Shown here: piece by piece, positions 17,426 through 27,117 of the stretch
How the letters are laid out: each line of letters starts with the position of its first letter
How positions within the stretch are numbered: position 1 is the stretch's first letter
Source of the DNA: an uncultured Kiritimatiellota bacterium
GTDB taxonomy: Bacteria; Verrucomicrobiota; Kiritimatiellia; RFP12; UBA1067
Direction of reading: 5' to 3'
Assembly: GCA_934635225.1 (NCBI GenBank)
Contig: CAKTYZ010000004.1
Location: forward strand, 124,001 to 188,000
DNA length: 64,000 nt
Made by a program: the position numbers and the translations under genes
Notes under the pieces: model-generated
What the model was told of the DNA's origin: nothing
What the model saw: only the letters and a program-made list of their open reading frames with translations
Database searches by the model: none

Positions 17426-18606
17426 TTTAGGGAACCCTTCGTTTGGATGACTTCTATCAGCATGTCGATTTGGGAAGCGAAGGACATCGCCTCGCCCTGA
17501 ATCTGCGCATTTGAACTCTGAGAAAGCCCTTCCAACGCCTTCTGGTACTTCTTCAGTTCCTGAACGATCTGCTTGGCTTCGCCGGCGCTCTTGGGAACGA
17601 AGTCTTCACGTCCCCACAGCATCATCTTCTCAAAGATCTTGCCGATCGAGCCGATTTCCTTGTTCTGCTTGAACTTCTGCTCAAACGCCATCAGTTTCTT
17701 CTTCTCCGAAGGGAAGAGACGGATGAGCGTCTGAAAATCGTAGTAAGCACGCGCGGGAGAAGCATGGAACTCAAGCCCGATGCGCAGTTTCAGTCCGCTG
17801 GCGTATTGGTTGAGCGCGTCATACATGATCTGCGCCTCTTTTGCCTGTTCCGGATTCTTTGACTTGATGCCGGTCTTCAAGACCTTCAAAGCCTCAGACG
17901 CCGGCTTCCCTTTCGCCAGAAGCGCGGGAACCGTCTTGAAGAACTGCGGTTCTCGAATCCCGAGCGGAGGCGTCCAGTCTTTTGGCATGAGGCTCTTCGC
18001 TTTGTTGATCGCTTCGCGCACTTTCCCAAGAGCAGACATCTGGAACTTCTCTTGCGCAAACAAAGGCTCTGTCCCCGAAGCCCCGTACACGGCGACGTAC
18101 GGCAACTTGTCGACCGTCAACTCAGGCGCACCGACGGGCGCAAGATTCTTGTAGAAAGGGACTTGATGCATCCCATACAACGCGTAGGTTTGAGCATCGG
18201 ACGACTCGGCATCCTTGGGCGGTCGAAAAACCATTGGAAAAGTCTTTGAGTCCGTATCCCTCGTCGCGTTTCTGACGGAAAAGACGACAATGCCGTTATG
18301 CGGAAGCTCAGCCGTTTCCCATTGCGTTACATGGCCTTGAGGAAGCGGCATCAAGTTCACAAGCGGAGCCATGTTCTTGACCGTCGCGCCTGTGAACGCT
18401 TCGGCATCCACCTCGACATAGACGACTGTCCACTGTCGGAGGTCGCTCGGCGTGATAAGACGCCCGAAGAGATAGTTCTTGGGGGTAATGCCCGTCCAGT
18501 CCAGATATCCTTCAGCGACAACCTCCTTGCCGCCCGGCGCGGCAAATGCCGAAAGGCCAAAGACGACGCTCGCGGACAGGACAGCTGCTGACAGATTCTT
18601 GATCAT
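17422..18606 (-). CDS. Secreted helical protein of unknown function
   Basis: A 394-residue protein with a clear signal peptide (about residues 1-22, ending LSAFAAPGG). The first 180 residues look beta-rich; the rest is helical, with many Lys/Glu/Gln residues and short repeats reminiscent of a TPR-like solenoid. No family is recognised. It starts 16 bases after guaB, with AAAGG seven bases before ATG 18606, and is coupled to lepB by a GTGA overlap. Confidence 0.65.
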   Translation of the reverse strand: MIKNLSAAVLSASVVFGLSAFAAPGGKEVVAEGYLDWTGITPKNYLFGRLITPSDLRQWTVVYVEVDAEAFTGATVKNMAPLVNLMPLPQGHVTQWETAELPHNGIVVFSVRNATRDTDSKTFPMVFRPPKDAESSDAQTYALYGMHQVPFYKNLAPVGAPELTVDKLPYVAVYGASGTEPLFAQEKFQMSALGKVREAINKAKSLMPKDWTPPLGIREPQFFKTVPALLAKGKPASEALKVLKTGIKSKNPEQAKEAQIMYDALNQYASGLKLRIGLEFHASPARAYYDFQTLIRLFPSEKKKLMAFEQKFKQNKEIGSIGKIFEKMMLWGREDFVPKSAGEAKQIVQELKKYQKALEGLSQSSNAQIQGEAMSFASQIDMLIEVIQTKGSLK

Positions 18607-18622
18607 GATGAGCCTTTCTCGT

Positions 18623-20122
18623 TTACGCCCGATAGTTCGGAGCTTCCTTCGTAATCGTGATGTCGTGCGGACGCGCCTCGCGCTGTCCCGCCGCCGTCAC
18701 GCGGTAGAACTTGCCCTTCTCCTGAAGTTCGGCAATCGTCCGTGCGCCGCAGTAGCCGAGGGAAGCGCGAAGCCCGCCGCAGAACTGCGTCATGATGGAC
18801 TTCACATGGCCCGAATACGGGACCATGCCCTCAATGCCCTGCGGCACAAGGCTCTCCTCGTCCTCGTTGTCCTGGAAGTAGCGTGCACGCGAGCCTTTGC
18901 CGTTCTTGAGGGCAGCCATCGACCCCATGCCGCGATAGACGACATATTTGCGCCCGTTCGCATAGATCTTCTCGCCCGGCGATTCCTCGGTTCCCGCGAG
19001 GACCGACCCGAGCATGACCGAATCGGCTCCTGCGGCAATCGCCTTTGGAACGTCGCCCGAGAGTTTAATGCCGCCGTCGGCAATGACCGCCACGCCACTG
19101 CCGCGCAAGGCCTTTGCCGCGTTGTAGACGGCCGTCAGCTGGGGGATGCCGACGCCGCAGACGACACGCGTCGTGCAGATCGACCCCGGCCCGATGCCAA
19201 CCTTGACGGCATGTGCGCCAGCCTTTGCCAAGGCTTTCGCCGCCTCGCCCGTCGCGATGTTGCCGGCAATGACATCCACCTTCGGGAAGTTCTTGACGAT
19301 GTATTTCGTCATGTCCATGATGCCCTTCGTATGTCCATGCGCCGAATCGACGACGACACAGTCGACGCCGGCAGCGGCCAGCTTCTCCATGCGCGAGAGG
19401 TCGCCTTTGCCGCCCGAGACGGATGCCGCGACGCGCAGACGGAACTTCTCGTCGCAGTTGTAGCCCGCATTTGAGTTTTCGATGATGCGCACGACATCCG
19501 TGAATGAATAGAGGCCGATTACGCGCCCGTTCTTGTCCACAAGCGGAAGTTTGCCGACTTTCGCCTTGCGCATGAGGTCGTAGGCCTTCTTGAGCGTTGT
19601 CTTCGCGTCGCCCGTGATCGGGCAAGGTTGCATGACGTCCTTCAGCTTCATCGCATTCATCGGCGCAAAGCGCATATCGGACGAGGTGATCATGCCGACG
19701 AGCCTGTCGTTAGAGTCCAGCACGGGATAACCGTTGAACTTCAGCCCCATGCGACGCTTTTCGCTGCGGAGGAAACTGATGTCGTCGTTCGCATGGAAGC
19801 AGACGGGATTTGCGATAAGGCCGTTCAGATGGTTTTTCACGCGCGCGACCTGAGCGGCTTGCTCATCCTCCTCAAGGTTCTTGTGGATGCAGCCAATGCC
19901 ACCCGAAAGCGCCATCGCAATCGCCATCGGAGCCTCGGTCACCGTATCCATCGCCGCCGACATGAACGGAATCTTCATCTTGGTGCGAGACGAGAGTTTC
20001 GTCTCCAACGAGGTGTCGTCAGGCAGAAAATCGGCATACTGCGTCACCAGCGTCACGTCATCATAAGTCAGGCCTTCGAACGGAAAAGCCTTCATAAAAG
20101 AATCAAGATACTTGTTCATCAT
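18623..20122 (-). CDS. guaB: Inosine-5'-monophosphate dehydrogenase
   Basis: This enzyme oxidises IMP to XMP in guanine nucleotide synthesis. It has the N-terminal barrel segment (FEGLTYDDVTLV), two CBS domains inserted in the barrel (about residues 95-215, including MITSSDMRF and LYSFTDVV) and the catalytic loop GIGPGSICTTRVVCGVG with the active-site Cys. AAGGAAAG lies just ahead of ATG 20122/20119, so one of these is preferred; ATG 20140, six codons upstream, is also possible. It appears to be the first gene of a long operon containing lepB and the Ser/Thr kinase. Confidence 0.97.
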   Translation of the reverse strand: MMNKYLDSFMKAFPFEGLTYDDVTLVTQYADFLPDDTSLETKLSSRTKMKIPFMSAAMDTVTEAPMAIAMALSGGIGCIHKNLEEDEQAAQVARVKNHLNGLIANPVCFHANDDISFLRSEKRRMGLKFNGYPVLDSNDRLVGMITSSDMRFAPMNAMKLKDVMQPCPITGDAKTTLKKAYDLMRKAKVGKLPLVDKNGRVIGLYSFTDVVRIIENSNAGYNCDEKFRLRVAASVSGGKGDLSRMEKLAAAGVDCVVVDSAHGHTKGIMDMTKYIVKNFPKVDVIAGNIATGEAAKALAKAGAHAVKVGIGPGSICTTRVVCGVGIPQLTAVYNAAKALRGSGVAVIADGGIKLSGDVPKAIAAGADSVMLGSVLAGTEESPGEKIYANGRKYVVYRGMGSMAALKNGKGSRARYFQDNEDEESLVPQGIEGMVPYSGHVKSIMTQFCGGLRASLGYCGARTIAELQEKGKFYRVTAAGQREARPHDITITKEAPNYRA

Positions 20123-20159
20123 CTTTCCTTCGGACATCATGCGCCCTTTTTACCGTGGC

Positions 20160-20188
20160 ATTATACTATTTTTACGGGTCGGAATCAA
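20160..20188 (-). promoter_or_regulatory. Promoter of the guaB operon
   Basis: On the minus strand TTGATT (20183-20188) and TATAAT (20160-20165) are separated by exactly 17 bases. This is a near-consensus housekeeping promoter, about 38 bases before the chosen guaB start. Confidence 0.75.
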
Positions 20189-20204
20189 TGCCCCGCCGCC
20201 ACGA

Positions 20205-20235
20205 CCCTCTTGTTTGGGGCTTGTCCCCACAAGGG
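20205..20235 (-). terminator. Hairpin after the GH106 gene, possible operon terminator
   Basis: Two bases after the GH106 stop codon lies a 31-base hairpin. Its outer arms are CCCTTGT / ACAAGAGGG, with one bulged base, and its inner arms are GGGG / CCCC. It is GC-rich and well placed between the 17-kb glycan operon and the guaB promoter, but no run of T follows, so intrinsic termination is uncertain. Confidence 0.4.
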
Positions 20236-20237
20236 CG

Positions 20238-23065
20238 TTAGTCCGCTGGATTTCCGCAGGGGCGGCTGGACAGGCGAACGGGGCCGAGCAAACCGGACGG
20301 CGACAAGGCCAAGACCTCCAGCGGCAGCTCCGCGTCGGCGTAATAATCCCAGAATGGAATGGCGACGCGTCCGCGAGAGGGACGCGTCGTCCCGTTCAGC
20401 AGCCAGTCCGGGAATCGCGTGACGCCCCTGCCGGGCTTTGCCTTCGGAATCCACCCCCAATCCGGCAGCGAAGACGCATCGCCGTACGCCAGGTCCGCCG
20501 GTTCGTTCCGATCGCCCAGAAGGCGGTTTTTCCACGTGTTGGTCACTCGAATCCGCAACTCGTTCTTTCCCGTTCGCATGGCCGCCGTCGCCGGAAGCCG
20601 ATAGGGCGGACGCCAGGATGTGCCGAGGGGAATCCCGTTCAATTCGACCTCCGCGATTACTTCCACACGGCCTAAATCCAGCTGAAATTCCCTGTCCCTC
20701 ACGTCCGTCTCCGCCAACGAAAAGCGCGTCTCGTAGGTTGCCGTTCCCGAATAGTGACGGATGCCGGGGTCGGGCGACTCGTTCCACGGCTTCAGCTCCG
20801 TCCACGGGAACACCCCCTTCGGAGCGCCGCCGTCCGGTTCGAAGCGCACGCGCCACGGCCCGACGATCTCGCGACAGACCGTGAAAGGCTGCGGCGGACG
20901 CGAAGAGCCGCCGCGTCCCTGCGTCGCACACCGGAACACGGTGAAAAGCGAATCGCAGGGTTCCATCTCCAGATCCACCTGCGTGCGTCCGTCGGGAAGC
21001 ACACGCCAGAGAGGCGCCTCCTGCATCGCCCCCGTTTCAGGGTTCCAGATTTCCGGCACGCGGGCGCCCGCGTCGAATGTCGCTGCAAAGGCAACGGCGT
21101 TCGTATGCCCGTTGGCGAGGAAGAAGAACCGGGCTTCGTCCGCTTCACGCGCACCAGCCAAGAGATAGCGTTCCGCCGTCAGCGCGTCCAGGTTCTTCGC
21201 GGCGATTTCGACAGCCGGGCGGACACCGACTGCCGCCAGAACCTCGGAAAGGCTTTTGCTTGCCGCGAATACGCGTCCTTTCGCCCCGGGAGGTGGCATG
21301 AAGTCGCCCCAGACCGTTGCGCCGTCGCGAATCAGCTCCAGCGTCCGCGCCGCGACGGCGTGAGTCTGCGAAGGACGCGGCCCGCCTGTACGCGGTACGC
21401 GCAGGACGGCGTAGGTCCGTCCGCTCGGCAGCGCAATCCGCCCCTCGCCGTCAATCCGAACAGACCCCTCGCGCAAGAAGAGCGACAGCGGCAGGGTGTC
21501 CGTCTCCGAAGCGGAAATGGCCAGGTCGTTGCCGAGGCCGACGGTCAGGACCGGCACAATGGCCTTGCCACGCTGGAGCAGAGCCTGACAGCGTGCCCAA
21601 TAGCCGTAGAACGCCCGCGCCGGACGATGCCACGTTTGCGTCCGCCCGAAGTGCGACCCCCAGAAGCCCATGGACATCCCGGGCCTCACGTCGTCCCCGA
21701 ACGGCTGGTGTACCCAGTGGTGCAGGACGAGGCGGTTGATCCCGCGAGCCAGCGCGGCGTCGCCCGACCGCTTGAAATCGCGCGGCGTTTCCGTCCAGCG
21801 GGAAACGGTCGGCCCGCCCGTAAAGGCTTCTGAGGCGATGATATCGCGCCCCAATGCGCGGCCGACCGCGCCCGGAATGCCGGGGAAGCCGCCGTACAGC
21901 CACGGCTTGTTTCCAAGCCAGCTCGGCACGCCGTTCCAAAACTCCACCATCGGCACGTCGCTCGCGCCGACGCCTCGCAGAAGTCGAACGCCCCGCCGTA
22001 CGGTTCGAGATGGAGTTCGACGCCATTCTTCCGCGCCCAGTCGTGCAACACCTCATGGTAGTTGAGGGCGAACAGTCGACGGACGACAAAGTCCATGTCG
22101 GCCCGAAACTCCTGTGTGCGCGGCGGCGACTCGACCACGCGACCGTCCAAGACCGGCAAGAACGGCACAGGATCGTAGCCGACAAGCTTCTTGAATTCCT
22201 CTCGGAAGCAGGGCGACCAATTTTGCTTTCCGGCCTCGTAGGAATCGACCGTTATCTGATTGAATGTCGTCCCCCAACTCCGCCCCAGCCGCGCCTTCAG
22301 CGGCTCAAGCCCCGTGCGAATGTGAAGTTCGGTTGCCTCCCGCGACAGTTTGTCGGTTTCAAGGCAAGTTTTTCGGATTTCGTCCGGCACGGGGTGCGTC
22401 CGCTGCCCGGTCGGCGTAGAGCCAAAACGGTAGACCGTCCAGTTGCGGCCTACGGGGGCCTGCCAGTTGAGGACACCGTCGCGGAAGTCGTTCGTCAGGT
22501 CGAGGACGTCCGATACGGGAACCGCTGCCCCGTCGGAGACCGCCAGGACGGCGATATCGCGGTAGAAGCCCAGACACGCCCATGGCTGCTGCAGTGCCGC
22601 GCCCTTCAATCTCTCGCCTCCGGCAACCGCGCGACGCGTCCATGTGACCTTCTGCATGGCGTGCGCGGGGTCGATCCACGGGCCGCCCGTGACCGAGAAG
22701 CCGGGACTGTTGTGCATGCCGATCCTCAGCCCCAGCCGTTCCGCCTCGGCCACGGCGAACGCGATCAGGCCCCACCACTCCTCATTGCGATAGGCCATCA
22801 CCTTGTTCACCCGGTTGGAGAGAACGCCCAGTCCAGCATGTTCGGCAATCGTGAAGATCGTCGCGCCCGCAAGGCCCGAATCGCGCATGGCCTCCAGATC
22901 CAACGTGATGCCCTTGCGCGTCACGTTGTTGCCCTGCCAGTGCCACCACGCCCACAGGCCCGCCTCACGCGGCGGATCCCTGAAGTCCTCCTCCAGCGTC
23001 GCCGCGCCGACCGCGCCAGCGGCCAAGACGGACAGCAACCCGACCTTCAACGAACTTTTCGCCAT
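20238..23065 (-). pseudogene. GH106-type alpha-L-rhamnosidase, split by a frameshift
   Basis: The first part (start ATG 23065, AAAGGA ribosome site, signal peptide to about residue 20) has GLWAWWHWQGNNVTRKGITL, the N-terminal signature of GH106-like alpha-L-rhamnosidases. Near 21972 the reading moves to another frame: after GGAFDFCE the family sequence continues as VGASDVPMVEFWNG and runs to the stop at 20238, with a C-terminal beta-sandwich carrier domain. Adding one base would join the two parts into about 940 residues. Both halves look well conserved, so this is either a recent mutation or an assembly error. It is the last gene of the operon. Confidence 0.8.
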
Positions 23066-23088
23066 GAGAATCCTTTTTTTCCCCGGCC

Positions 23089-24513
23089 TCACCGAATGAC
23101 GACCGTCGTGAGCGCCCCCGCCAAGGCTTGAACGATCAGGTAACGGCTTTTGAACTTGACCTGGACCTGCACCGGCGAAAACGGGGCGCCTTTCGTCGGC
23201 GTGCAACCGATCACGACGACCTGCGAGCCGTCGGGGTTGCGGAACGCCGCGCAGACCGTCCGCCTGTCGTTCTGCCGCGCCCAGTCCGAATCGCCTGTCT
23301 TCCAGAAGCCCGTCAGGATGTCCGCCCCGCGCCGCACGAAGCGCCCGAAGTGGCGAAACGCCTTGAACTGTTCGCTCGGCACGGCCTCGCCCGTGACCGA
23401 GTTGAGCTCGACGAATCCCGCGCAGGGGAACCCGCCCGAGATGTTCGGCTGCCCGCGCTCGTCCAGCACCATGCACCAGCTCGTGAAGCCGCCGCACCCG
23501 CTGTTGAACGTGCGCATCATCAGGTCGCCCCACCAGAGCATGTCGCGGCGGTAGCGGTCGATGTGCGGCCCCATCTCAGTCATGACCATGGGCAATGTCG
23601 GATACTTCGCATGGATGGGCCGTATCCATTCGGGCTCGCCGGCATACGGATGCCACGCGACCGCACCAATGCTCTCCAGCACGCCTTTTTGCGCGAGCGA
23701 CCGCCAGACGCGGTTCGTCCCGTCGAAGTTGTGGTCCCACAGCCAGGGCCTGGTCGCCAAACCGGCTTCTTTCAGGGCGGGCGCGAGATAGTCGACAATG
23801 AACGTCGCCTCCTCTTCGCCCGACCAGAGGCAGGTGGGCGACATGCCTGACTGGTCGCTTTCGGGTTCGTTCTGCGCCGTGACGGCGGAAATCGTCACGC
23901 CTTCGTTCTGCAACGCCTGAATGTACTTGACGAGATACCGCGCGTAAACGTCGTAATTCTCCTTTAGGAGACGGCCGCCCGCGATGTTCCCGCCTTCCTT
24001 CATCCACGCCGGCGGTGACCACGGGGACGCAAAGAACGTCACCTCTGGATTGACGTTCTGGATCTCCTTCACGACCGGCAGGATGTGACGGCGATCCTCG
24101 TCAATCGAGAAGTGAGCCAGCTCGCGGTCGCCCGCCGCGTCGTCATATGTGTAGGCGTGCATGGAGTAGTCGCTCGACCCGATCTGCAGACGCGCGACCG
24201 ACAGCCCCGCGCCCGCCGTTGTCCAGATTGTCCGCAGGATGTCCGCGCGCCTCTCCGCCGGCAATCGCGAAAGCAGGTAGCACGAGGACTCCGGAATGGA
24301 GACCCCCAGCCCCGTGAACGGATGGCCGGAGAACGCGGCGTCCAGATCGACCGTGTTCGCGCGCCCCTGCGGCAGTTCCGACCAAAAGTTGGATTCGACC
24401 TCCCGCATCTCGCCGTGCGCCTCCGTGCGGTAAACCCGCGTTTCCGCCGCCATTGTCGAGCCCGCCAGCAAGGCCAGCAAACAAGTCGCTTCGCAAAGTC
24501 TCATGGAGAACAT
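23089..24513 (-). CDS. Secreted GH30-family glycosidase
   Basis: The 474-residue protein starts with a signal peptide (ending GSTMAAE). The barrel has FTGLGVSIPESSCYLLS, FFASPWSPPAWMK, the acid/base Glu in TAQNEPESDQ and the probable nucleophile in VMTEMGPH. This is the GH30 pattern of the glucosylceramidase / endo-beta-1,6-galactanase group, followed by a small C-terminal beta domain. Exact specificity is not clear. The last residues are LTTVVIR, part of the shared hydrophobic-then-Arg ending discussed as a finding, though a GH30 terminal strand could look similar. The gap to GH106 is 23 bases. Confidence 0.88.
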   Translation of the reverse strand: MFSMRLCEATCLLALLAGSTMAAETRVYRTEAHGEMREVESNFWSELPQGRANTVDLDAAFSGHPFTGLGVSIPESSCYLLSRLPAERRADILRTIWTTAGAGLSVARLQIGSSDYSMHAYTYDDAAGDRELAHFSIDEDRRHILPVVKEIQNVNPEVTFFASPWSPPAWMKEGGNIAGGRLLKENYDVYARYLVKYIQALQNEGVTISAVTAQNEPESDQSGMSPTCLWSGEEEATFIVDYLAPALKEAGLATRPWLWDHNFDGTNRVWRSLAQKGVLESIGAVAWHPYAGEPEWIRPIHAKYPTLPMVMTEMGPHIDRYRRDMLWWGDLMMRTFNSGCGGFTSWCMVLDERGQPNISGGFPCAGFVELNSVTGEAVPSEQFKAFRHFGRFVRRGADILTGFWKTGDSDWARQNDRRTVCAAFRNPDGSQVVVIGCTPTKGAPFSPVQVQVKFKSRYLIVQALAGALTTVVIR

Positions 24514-24522
24514 GGAACCTCG

Positions 24523-27117
24523 TTAGCGGACGATGAGGCAGATGCCGCGTCTTGACCCGAACTTCAGGGCATTGCCCGACTTGATCAGGAACCATTTTTC
24601 GCCAACTTCTCCCGACAAAACGGGTACGGCTCCGGCCAGCCCGTCCGTCGTGCGCAGGACGACACGGCTCCGCTCTTGGCTATGCGCCGCGAGATTTTCC
24701 GGATCGACGATCTTCACGACGACATTCTCCCCGAACGAAAGTGCCGCGTTGACGGTCAGCGGCTGAGCATCCGCTGCAAACAGGTCGGCGACCGTGACCC
24801 GGAGTTCCTTCGTCACCGTCAACGTTTTGCATTTGATTGTGCCGCCAAGTCCAGCCAACGTCGAAACAGTCAGTGACATTCCTTCAGCCGCGAGCGTTGC
24901 GTCCGGCCGAACCGTCAGCGGCGTGTTTTCGGGGAACGACTTCTCGCCCCTGATCCTTAGCACGCCGGCCTCAACAATCGTGCCGCCCGTATAGGCGTTG
25001 ATGCCGCTCAGTCCCAAAGCAGGAGTTCCTCGCTTCACGAGCTTGCCGCCCGCACGGTCTTCTTTCGTCAGCGCGTAGGAGCATTCGTAGCGTGTCGCGC
25101 CGTCTGCCGAGCGCACGAACACCTTCGCCGTCTCGTCGTAGTCACTTCCGGGCGCCAGTATCGAGACGCCCGTCAGTTTCCGCGTCAGCGGGTCGCATTC
25201 CGCCACGGCCACCGCGCCGTGACTGCCGTTCGGGCCTTCGATCTCGACAAACGCAGGTCCGCAATAGGATTCGTTCGCATAAGCCTCATTGTCCGTCGGC
25301 AGGGAGACGGACGCGATGCCGCGTCCCGTCCAGTCGGACAAGTCATTCTTGACGATAAGTTCAGACTCCTCTGAGACCGTCACATTCGCCGATTCCGCCT
25401 TCAGTTCGGACAAGTCAACGACCATCCCCTGTTCTCCGAGTACCCAATGTTGTGGCGCGGCTTGATCCGCATTCAGGTAGTTTTCCGCCCACGACGCCCA
25501 GAACGTCGGCTTGATTACGCCACCGTTGGCAAAGACGCCGCTTGCGGACGCCTCTTCAGCATTCCCGCAGTACAAGCGCCCCACCTTCAGAACGCCACCG
25601 TCCGTAATGATTACGTGGCTTGTCGCCACGCCCCTCTCGGGGCCGAGAATCACCTTGGCCGTCTCATAGAACGAGCCTTCACCCGTGAGGGCGAGAACGC
25701 CCGTCGCGCCATCGCCGTTTGCGAGTTTCGTCACTTTTGTTCGATCATAGGCGTAATCGCTCTCCGCCGTGAAACGTCCGCCGCCGCTGACACGAATCAG
25801 CGAGCGACTCGGCACGCCCCCTTTGTCATTCGTGGCCGTAATCACCCCGTTCGTCGCACGGATCTCGCCGCCGTCCACCAGGACAAGGGAGGAGGACCCC
25901 GTGCCCGATCCAATGTTCAGCAGACTGGCGAAGTCCGCAGAACCGCCCGAGACCACGAAGGCGGAATAGGTCCCTTCGGTCTGTCCCAGCCGGACAATCC
26001 AACCGCTGGCATCTGTCGTTTTGAAATTGCCTGCCGTTTGATAAACTGCGCAGGGTTCCGCGACCTTCCCCGTAGCGCCCAAACGCAACATATTGTCAAT
26101 CGTGAAATCGTTTGAGATGAAAGTTGTGCCGCCTTGGAAGAAGACACTTGCCGTCGTCTTGAACGGTCCGTCAAAATAATGGAAGCCCTTGCCCGTCAAG
26201 ACAACGTCTGCCGTCGCGTCTGTTTTACCGCTCATGCGTGAAACATAAGCGGACTTGAGCTGAGAGATTTTCAGCTCTTTCTCAATGGTTACGGGCTTGG
26301 CAATGCTGTTTTCACCAGCATACATCCCTTTGAACTCTCCGCCGGAGAAAACGACTTTGCAATTCAGCTTTTCAATGGCAAACATTCCGAGCCAACCGCC
26401 TTCCATCACGAGCGTCGTTTCGTCCGGACTCTCGAACACAGGGGCGCTCTGGCAGGCAATAACCCCTGCCTTGTTGACGATCTCGCCTTTGGTTATGTGC
26501 AACGACTTGCTGCTTCGCAACATCCAGTTCAAGTTCTTGCCGCTACCGAGATCCACGCGTGTCAAGGTATGGCCGGCAAGGTCTATTTTGGCATTGACGC
26601 CAAAACGTGACGGCACGGCGATGCAAGCGTCGCCCGAGAGCGTCAGCGATTCCAGCATATTGTCGTTTTGAGTCGAACCGTCTCCGGAATCGGTATATCG
26701 AAACGCCCCCTTGCCGTCCACGCCCTGACCACGAATCGTGACGTCATGCCCGGCAAAGAAGACAGTGTCCCAGCCGCCGGGATTGGCGAAGTTGAGATGT
26801 AGCGTCGCCGCGTCACCCGTCACCTCGATTTTCGTGCCCGTGCCGACGGCCCCCGCGTCCTTTAGCGTCAGTGTTCCCGCCTGGACGTCGACCGCGCCCG
26901 TGAACGCCGTTGTCGCCGCCGTCAGCACGGCCTCGCCAACGCCGGTCTTGACAAGTTGGCTCACATCGCCCGGCAAGGGCTGGTCGTAGGTCACGCTTTC
27001 GCGGGTGTCCAACGTGAGAACGCCGTTGACGACGGTCGGAAACTCCGCCGCAAAGGCAAGTCCGTGCAGTGTGGCCGCCAACGCGGCACAAGACAGTCTG
27101 AATCTGAATGCGTTCAT
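24523..27117 (-). CDS. Secreted beta-strand-repeat protein (autotransporter-associated repeat type)
   Basis: The 864-residue protein has a signal peptide (about 1-23) followed by repeats such as LVKTGVGEAVLTAATTAFTGAVDVQAGTL and LVKRGTPALGLSGINAYTG. These are the autotransporter-associated beta-strand repeats that build a long beta-helix. No outer-membrane beta-barrel domain follows, so how it is exported or anchored is open. It ends with RRGICLIVR. The start overlaps the stop of the GH110-like gene as ATGA. Role: probably a surface adhesin or scaffold for glycan binding (inference). Confidence 0.82.
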   Translation of the reverse strand: MNAFRFRLSCAALAATLHGLAFAAEFPTVVNGVLTLDTRESVTYDQPLPGDVSQLVKTGVGEAVLTAATTAFTGAVDVQAGTLTLKDAGAVGTGTKIEVTGDAATLHLNFANPGGWDTVFFAGHDVTIRGQGVDGKGAFRYTDSGDGSTQNDNMLESLTLSGDACIAVPSRFGVNAKIDLAGHTLTRVDLGSGKNLNWMLRSSKSLHITKGEIVNKAGVIACQSAPVFESPDETTLVMEGGWLGMFAIEKLNCKVVFSGGEFKGMYAGENSIAKPVTIEKELKISQLKSAYVSRMSGKTDATADVVLTGKGFHYFDGPFKTTASVFFQGGTTFISNDFTIDNMLRLGATGKVAEPCAVYQTAGNFKTTDASGWIVRLGQTEGTYSAFVVSGGSADFASLLNIGSGTGSSSLVLVDGGEIRATNGVITATNDKGGVPSRSLIRVSGGGRFTAESDYAYDRTKVTKLANGDGATGVLALTGEGSFYETAKVILGPERGVATSHVIITDGGVLKVGRLYCGNAEEASASGVFANGGVIKPTFWASWAENYLNADQAAPQHWVLGEQGMVVDLSELKAESANVTVSEESELIVKNDLSDWTGRGIASVSLPTDNEAYANESYCGPAFVEIEGPNGSHGAVAVAECDPLTRKLTGVSILAPGSDYDETAKVFVRSADGATRYECSYALTKEDRAGGKLVKRGTPALGLSGINAYTGGTIVEAGVLRIRGEKSFPENTPLTVRPDATLAAEGMSLTVSTLAGLGGTIKCKTLTVTKELRVTVADLFAADAQPLTVNAALSFGENVVVKIVDPENLAAHSQERSRVVLRTTDGLAGAVPVLSGEVGEKWFLIKSGNALKFGSRRGICLIVR

